A DNA stretch of 64,000 nt from Rhodocyclaceae bacterium (GTDB lineage Bacteria; Pseudomonadota; Gammaproteobacteria; Burkholderiales; Rhodocyclaceae). A model generated the notes under the pieces. The model saw only the letters and a list, made by a program, of their open reading frames with translations. It had not been told where the DNA came from and did no database searches. A program made the position numbers and the translations under genes. This document shows positions 59,220 to 64,000 of this stretch, in pieces (position 1 is the first letter of the stretch; each line of letters opens with the position of its first letter). The stretch lies in assembly GCA_013426785.1 (NCBI GenBank), contig JACDZI010000004.1, forward strand, positions 1-64,000. Direction: 5' to 3'.

Positions 59220-59314
59220 AAAATCCAAACACCATTTTCCGAGACTAGCAAGCATTAATTAAGACTGTTTAGCGATAAAGATTGGCAGAATGTGACGATT
59301 TTCGTCAGTCGATG

Positions 59315-59344
59315 AAGTGTCGCCGTCCTGCCAGCGCCGACTTT
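59315..59344 (-). repeat. Dispersed palindromic element, copy 8 (after HD-GYP gene)
   Basis: In reverse orientation, AAAGTCGGCGCTGGCAGGAC then GGCGACACTT begins directly after the TAG stop codon of the HD-GYP gene. One core base is changed. Both arms are partly kept, so the mRNA could fold into a hairpin at the gene end, although no T run follows. Confidence 0.87.
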
Positions 59345-60946
59345 CTATACCTCATCAATCTGCGCCGGATCGAGGAAGGCCTCCGCATAACGCCGATGTA
59401 TACCCTCGCCCAGGAACACCCCGAACAAGTCCGGGTCGATGTGCCCACCCGCGCTGAATTTGCGCATGATGTTGATCGCCTGCGAGAGCTTCATGCCGGA
59501 TTTGTAGGGACGGTCGCGGGCCGTCAGCGCCTCAAAGATGTCGGCGATGCCCATCATGCGCGCCGGCAATGACATCTGTTCGCGGGTCAGGCCCCGCGGG
59601 TACCCCTTGCCGTCCATGCGTTCGTGATGGCCACCGGCATATTCGGGAACGTGGGTGAGGTGCTTTGGCCATGGCAGGGCTTCGAGCATCTTGATGGTGG
59701 CGACGATATGGTGGTTGATGGTCTCGCGTTCCCTGGCCGTTAGCGTGCCGGCACGAATGGTCAAGTTTTCGATTTCCTCCCCGGTCAGAAAATCGGATTC
59801 GATGCCGGCAGAATTGCGCCAGAGATGTTGGGTGCCGATATCGCGAACGCGCTGCTGGTCTTCCGGATTCATGGCTTCAACACCAATATTGGTGCGCCGC
59901 AGGAATTCGCGCTCATCGTCGAGCTTGCCGAGTTCCTGCATGCAGTCGGCCCAGCAGACGGTTTCGGCACTGGGGTCGGTCTTGGTACGCATTTCCAGCA
60001 GGCGGCGTAGCGTAGCGATCTGGGCATCTCGTTTCAGAACCTCGAAGCGGGTATCGATCAAACCGATACGGTCGTAGAGCGTTTGCAGTTTGGTGGCCTT
60101 GTCGACGACGTGGACAGGGGTGGTCACCTTGCCACAATCATGCAACAGGCCGGCGATCTTGAGCTCGTAGAGATCGTGGTCGGACATCTTGAAACCGGCC
60201 AGCGGACCTGAGTGGGTAGCGTTGACCGCTTCGGCAATCATCATCGTCAGGGCCGGCACCCGCTGGCAGTGACCGCCGGTATAGGGAGACTTTTCGTCAA
60301 TCGCCAGGTTGATCAGGTTGATGAAGGACTCGAATAGTACTTCCAGTTGGGTGATGAGCTGGCGGTTGGTGAGCGCAACGGCGGCTTGCGATGCGAGCGA
60401 TTCGGCAAGCCGCTGGTCCGATAGTGGAAATGGGCGAACCTTGCGTGTTTCTGGCTCGATCGAGTTGATCAGTTGCAACACGCCGATAATCTCGTTTTCG
60501 TGATTTTTCATCGGCACCGTCAGGAAGGCTTGCGAATGGTAGCCAGTCCTTTCGTCGAACCCGCGCGTACCGGAAAAATCGAAGCCGGCTTCGCTGTACG
60601 CATCCGCAATGTTCACTGTCTTGTCATTGATGACGGCATAGACGGCGACCATCGAGTTGTTAGGTGCGCCGCGCTCATCATGGAGCGGCAGGTTCGGAAA
60701 ATTGATTGTGTTGCCCGAGGTACCCCCTAAAGCGATACCCAGAGTATCGTTCCGCACAATCTCGAAACGCAGTGCTTGGCCGTCCTCGGTCACACGATAA
60801 AGCGTACCGCCATCGGCAAGGGTGATGGTCTTTGCAGCCAAGAGAATCTTCTCCAGCAAGCGATCGATATTGCGTTCGCTGGAAAGCGCTGCGCCGATTT
60901 CGTTGAGCCGCTCCAGCCTGTGAAAAAGATCGTCGCTCGAATCCAT
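59345..60946 (-). CDS. GAF-HD-GYP cyclic-di-GMP phosphodiesterase
   Basis: This is a 533-residue protein. A GAF sensor covers about 20-190 (GFDERTGYHSQAFLTVPM near 130). The HD-GYP domain covers about 205-525: HDCGK near 267 and HHERMDGKGYP near 438, with all metal ligands and the GYP triad present, so it should hydrolyse cyclic-di-GMP. About 100 extra residues lie between these motifs. It is 19 nt after the GAF-GspE gene and shares its GAF type. It would lower cyclic-di-GMP and favour motility or pilus activity. Confidence 0.9.
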   Translation of the reverse strand: MDSSDDLFHRLERLNEIGAALSSERNIDRLLEKILLAAKTITLADGGTLYRVTEDGQALRFEIVRNDTLGIALGGTSGNTINFPNLPLHDERGAPNNSMVAVYAVINDKTVNIADAYSEAGFDFSGTRGFDERTGYHSQAFLTVPMKNHENEIIGVLQLINSIEPETRKVRPFPLSDQRLAESLASQAAVALTNRQLITQLEVLFESFINLINLAIDEKSPYTGGHCQRVPALTMMIAEAVNATHSGPLAGFKMSDHDLYELKIAGLLHDCGKVTTPVHVVDKATKLQTLYDRIGLIDTRFEVLKRDAQIATLRRLLEMRTKTDPSAETVCWADCMQELGKLDDEREFLRRTNIGVEAMNPEDQQRVRDIGTQHLWRNSAGIESDFLTGEEIENLTIRAGTLTARERETINHHIVATIKMLEALPWPKHLTHVPEYAGGHHERMDGKGYPRGLTREQMSLPARMMGIADIFEALTARDRPYKSGMKLSQAINIMRKFSAGGHIDPDLFGVFLGEGIHRRYAEAFLDPAQIDEV

Positions 60947-60965
60947 ACCATGCCCTCCGGACTAG

Positions 60966-63419
60966 TTACTTGATACAAACTGCGCGCACTTGCTTCATGT
61001 CGGTAATGCCCTGGAGTACTTTTTCCATGCCGTCCTGCTTGAGGGTACGCATGCCGTCTTCGAGTGCCTGGGCTACCAGTTGCGCCACCCGGGCATGCTC
61101 CTGGATAAGCTTCTTTGCTCCATCGGTACCGATCATCAATTCGTGCAAGCCAAGGCGCCCTTTGTAACCCGAGCCACCACAGGCATCGCACTTCGTGTCG
61201 TTTTCACCGGCCACCTTGGCACGATAAAGCGTGAATTCCCCCTTGTTGTTCCCGTACTTTTTCGTCCATTCCTTGTACACCCTTTCGTAGGCGGCCTTGC
61301 CATCGCGCCTGAAGGTTTCCGTATTGGCCAGTTCCTCGCAATACTCGGTAAGGAAGTGCTTCATCTCCGCGGGCGTGGGGATGTAGGCCTGCTTGCATTT
61401 GCCGCATAGACGCTTGGCGAGACGCTGGGCGAGGATGCCCAGCAATGCGTCGGCGAAGTTGAAGGGGTCCATGCCCATGTCGAGCAGGCGGATGATCGAC
61501 TCCGGGGCACTGTTAGTGTGTAGCGTTGCGAATACAAGGTGACCAGTCAGCGATGCTTCGATGCCGATACCGGTGGTTTCGGCATCGCGCATTTCGCCGA
61601 CCATGATGATATCGGGGTCTGCACGCAGAAAGGCTCTCATCACGACTGCAAAATCGAGGCCGGCCTTCTTGTTCACTTGCACCTGGCGCAAGCCTTTCTG
61701 GGTGATTTCGACCGGGTCCTCGGCCGTCCAGATCTTGGTGTCGACCTTATTGAGGTGCTTGAGCACCGAGTGCAGGGTCGTCGTCTTGCCGGAGCCGGTC
61801 GGGCCACAGACGAAGAACAAGCCATAAGGCTTCGAGACCGCCGCTTTCAGGCGCTCCTCGTTGTGCGGCAGCAGGCCCAGTTTGTCCATCGGGATCGGTT
61901 CGCCCGCTGTCAGGATCCGCATCACCACGTCCTCGACCGCACCCGCTGTAGGAATCGTAGCTACGCGCAACTCGATATCAAGCGGGCCGAATTTCTTGAA
62001 CTTGATCTTGCCATCCTGGGGCTTGCGCTTCTCGGAGATGTCAAGATCGCACATGATCTTGATGCGCGCCACCAGCGCGTTACGAAAGCTGTGCGGGATC
62101 TCGATATATTTCTGCAAAGAACCATCTTTGCGAAACCTGATCTGCACCTTATCCTTGCCGATGCCGGGCTCGATGTGGATATCCGAGACACCCATCTGAT
62201 AGGCGTCGATGATGACCTTGTTGACCAGTTTGACGAGTTCGTTGTCAGCCGCCGCCGAAACATCATCCGTCGACCCGGATTCAATTTCATCACCCTCATC
62301 CATTGCTGACAGCAGATCAACAACATCGCTATCATCGGAAAAGCCGACGGCACCGAAGAACTGGTCCACGGTCTGCTTGAATTCGCGATTCGTGGTAACC
62401 CGATAAACGATCTTGCTCTTGGCGAAGATGTTATTCACCACGCGTGAACTCTTGACCTGTTCCGGGTCCATGCACAGGATGAGGATACCCTCGGCCGTGT
62501 CCTCGACTGGAATCCACTGGTTCTGCTCCACATACTCGCGGCGCAGGTTCTTCATCAGATCGATCGGCCTGATGCGTTCCTGCCTGTAGGGTTCGTAGGG
62601 CACGCCGAAAAACTTGGCCAGGGCAGCACCGATAACCGGCACCTTGACCTGGAATTCCGTGATCAGTGCCTCTTCAACGTCGATGTTCTTGCTTCGCGCC
62701 GAGCGGCTGGCAAGATCCATCTCCTGAGGGGAGACCACCGCATCGAGCATCAGGTGGTCGTATTTGGTACGGACCAGCTGGGCCGGCTTGTTGCGCTGGG
62801 CAAAGGCGATCGCCAGGGTTTCGCACAGACCCTTGATGCCCTCCTCCGCAACGCTGGCAAAGGGAACCCCGGCCTTGTTGTTGATAATCTGAACGACCCC
62901 AAGCAACTCGCCGGTCTGGGAATCGATGACCGGCCCCACCAGCATCTGCTTGGTACGGTAGCCGGTGCGCTTGTCGACCCCATGGAGAAAGCGCAGGTTG
63001 GGATTGATCACCTTCAGTTCGGCTTGATCATAGACATCGCGGATATTGACAATCTTTTTCGACAGCGCCACGTTACCGGCGATGCTCTGGTCCGAGATCG
63101 GCAGCTTGAGATCTTTGAACGAGTTGAGTCCGGTCTTGACCTTGGAAATGATCGAGGTCTTGTCTTCACTGATGGCATAGACCGTCAGGCGGTCAGCATT
63201 GAACAGTGCGCAGACATCCTGGGAAAGTTCGAGCATGATCTCGTCAATACTGGAAGTCGCGTGAATCTTGTTCGTCACCGCCTGCAAGTTAGTCGCGTGA
63301 ATCTTGTTCGTCTCCGCCTGCAAGTTCTTGAAGAACGTGAGGCGGGTACCTAGTTCTCCCGCGCTGGCGGGTTCGCCACTGCCCTGATTGACTGAAGCGG
63401 GGCTCAATATCGCGCTCAT
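60966..63419 (-). CDS. GAF-domain GspE/PilB-family secretion ATPase
   Basis: This is an 817-residue protein. A GAF domain covers about 50-212 (GVDKRTGYRTKQMLVGPVID). A GspE N-terminal (MshEN-like) domain covers about 225-370 and the ATPase core about 395-810. Walker A GPTGSGKTT is near 537, Walker B DPDIIMVGEMRDAE near 600. Four zinc-type cysteines (CGKC, CDAC) are separated by an unusually long insert of about 75 residues. It probably powers a type IV pilus or type II secretion machine. A 36 bp tandem duplication doubles residues near 32-55. Confidence 0.88.
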   Translation of the reverse strand: MSAILSPASVNQGSGEPASAGELGTRLTFFKNLQAETNKIHATNLQAVTNKIHATSSIDEIMLELSQDVCALFNADRLTVYAISEDKTSIISKVKTGLNSFKDLKLPISDQSIAGNVALSKKIVNIRDVYDQAELKVINPNLRFLHGVDKRTGYRTKQMLVGPVIDSQTGELLGVVQIINNKAGVPFASVAEEGIKGLCETLAIAFAQRNKPAQLVRTKYDHLMLDAVVSPQEMDLASRSARSKNIDVEEALITEFQVKVPVIGAALAKFFGVPYEPYRQERIRPIDLMKNLRREYVEQNQWIPVEDTAEGILILCMDPEQVKSSRVVNNIFAKSKIVYRVTTNREFKQTVDQFFGAVGFSDDSDVVDLLSAMDEGDEIESGSTDDVSAAADNELVKLVNKVIIDAYQMGVSDIHIEPGIGKDKVQIRFRKDGSLQKYIEIPHSFRNALVARIKIMCDLDISEKRKPQDGKIKFKKFGPLDIELRVATIPTAGAVEDVVMRILTAGEPIPMDKLGLLPHNEERLKAAVSKPYGLFFVCGPTGSGKTTTLHSVLKHLNKVDTKIWTAEDPVEITQKGLRQVQVNKKAGLDFAVVMRAFLRADPDIIMVGEMRDAETTGIGIEASLTGHLVFATLHTNSAPESIIRLLDMGMDPFNFADALLGILAQRLAKRLCGKCKQAYIPTPAEMKHFLTEYCEELANTETFRRDGKAAYERVYKEWTKKYGNNKGEFTLYRAKVAGENDTKCDACGGSGYKGRLGLHELMIGTDGAKKLIQEHARVAQLVAQALEDGMRTLKQDGMEKVLQGITDMKQVRAVCIK
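63256..63327 (-). repeat. Tandem 36 bp duplication in the GspE-like gene
   Basis: Two adjacent 36 bp units (63256-63291 and 63292-63327) differ at two positions only. They encode NLQAETNKIHAT followed by NLQAVTNKIHAT. Being a multiple of three, the duplication keeps the frame and lengthens the helix before the GAF domain by 12 residues. Confidence 0.93.
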
Positions 63420-64000
63420 GCGGCTTTTTTCTCCATCGAATTCAGCGATTTCAATCCACCTTCAAGTAGGCAGGCACGCAGGCCGCGTTGCGAAAGGAGA
63501 AAGGCTGCTGCCGAACTGCGTCGTCCCGTCTGACAATAGACAACATACTCGATGTCCCGGCTCATGGTCGGCAATGCGTCACGCAATACGTTCAGAGGGA
63601 CATTCAGCGCGCCGGGCAATCCGTCATGTTGGTACTCGGGCGGGAAGCGCACATCAAGCCAGCATGCACCGGCACCGATACGGCGCATCGCTTCCTGAGC
63701 ACTCACTCTTTGAAGGAGAGGCTCACGCAACAGACGAATAAAATCCGCCCCATCGAGCCGTAACAGTTTACCGTCTGTTTTCATGGTGACGGTGGCGTTG
63801 CGGCTGGTCTCCACAATGAGTGCTTCCTCGCCGAAGGCGTCGCCCGCCTTGAGTTCGGCCAGTTCCATCCTTGCCCCTGCTACCTCGCGCGTCACGCTGG
63901 CCCGACCACGCTCAATCACGTAATAAAAATCACCCGCTTCCCCCTGGCGCACAATGGTCTCACCGGACCGGACCGACTGCGGCCTAAAGCAGGCCAGCAG
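63416..64000 (-). CDS. Cyclic-nucleotide-binding/rhodanese protein (5-prime end outside window)
   Basis: The reading frame is open to the window edge (codons L-L-A-C-F-R-P-Q-S-V-R-S-G-E-T-I precede the first in-window candidate start), so the protein is partial. The first part is a cNMP-binding domain (RQGEAGDFYYVIERGRASV, AGDAFGEEALI). The second is a rhodanese domain with the active-site loop CQTGRRSS, so the catalytic Cys is present. Its stop overlaps the GspE start as ATGA. The domain mix suggests a regulatory sensor at the head of this operon. Confidence 0.85.
   Translation of the reverse strand: MLACFRPQSVRSGETIVRQGEAGDFYYVIERGRASVTREVAGARMELAELKAGDAFGEEALIVETSRNATVTMKTDGKLLRLDGADFIRLLREPLLQRVSAQEAMRRIGAGACWLDVRFPPEYQHDGLPGALNVPLNVLRDALPTMSRDIEYVVYCQTGRRSSAAAFLLSQRGLRACLLEGGLKSLNSMEKKAA

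Noticed and set aside
63256-63327. Possible CRISPR repeats at the 36 bp duplication
   Set aside because: There are only two adjoining units without spacers, inside a reading frame, and no cas genes are present.
63350-63375. GCGCTGGCGGG near the GspE-like start, resembling the element core
   Set aside because: Only 11 bases match and both arms are absent; in G/C-rich DNA this is expected by chance.

Overview
The window is a chromosomal segment of a betaproteobacterium, most likely of the Rhodocyclales (Dechloromonas/Azonexus/Accumulibacter-like). The evidence is the order of the ribosomal genes, with infA and rpmJ between secY and rpsM; duplicated tuf genes; a PhaM-type PHA granule protein; a CYTH-CHAD protein; and a GspE-like ATPase with a GAF domain. 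This placement is inference, because no database search could be run.

Positions 1-360 hold no gene. They contain a cluster of degenerate 22-23 bp direct repeats that resemble an IS21-type end, followed by the rplQ terminator. Positions 361-32681 are one long minus-strand block of translation and transcription genes. In transcription order these are tRNA-Tyr, tRNA-Gly, tRNA-Thr, tufB, tRNA-Trp, secE-nusG, rplKA, rplJL, rpoBC, the str operon (rpsL-rpsG-fusA-tufA), the S10 operon (rpsJ to rpsQ), the spc operon (rplN to rpmJ) and the alpha operon (rpsM to rplQ). Several control sites are readable: a near-consensus promoter before rpsL, a promoter-like site inside the tufA terminator before rpsJ, a perfect-consensus promoter before rplN, an L10-type leader before rplJ and a hairpin between rplL and rpoB.

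Positions 32793-46022 hold mixed functions: an FAD-linked D-lactate/glycolate oxidase, a membrane-anchored methyltransferase, an orphan ParA-like ATPase, a shrunken response regulator, PhaM, a CaiB-like CoA enzyme with an AEC transporter, a FlgP/FlgT-like pair, a MacAB-type exporter, CYTH-CHAD and SixA. Positions 46061-56641 are a surface polysaccharide locus. It has an ABC exporter (Wzm/Wzt with a carbohydrate-binding tail), a WbdD-like methyltransferase/kinase-like protein with a C-terminal coiled coil, five glycosyltransferases and a sugar epimerase. Two converging transcription units meet at 52751-52758. Positions 56689-59219 carry a type IV pilin gene with a sigma-54-type promoter and, downstream, a GT-C/TPR membrane protein that may be a pilin glycosyltransferase. 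Positions 59345-64000 are a three-gene signalling operon: cNMP-binding/rhodanese, GAF-GspE ATPase and GAF-HD-GYP phosphodiesterase.

The most unusual signal is a short interspersed element. It is a 29 bp imperfect palindrome with a 20 bp core GTCGGCGCTGGCGGGACGGC. Eight copies were seen, seven of them between 36.6 and 59.3 kb. Five lie inside coding sequences, where they are read through in four different frames, and the best copy has no stop codon in any of the six frames. It behaves like a mobile palindrome that can be domesticated as peptide.
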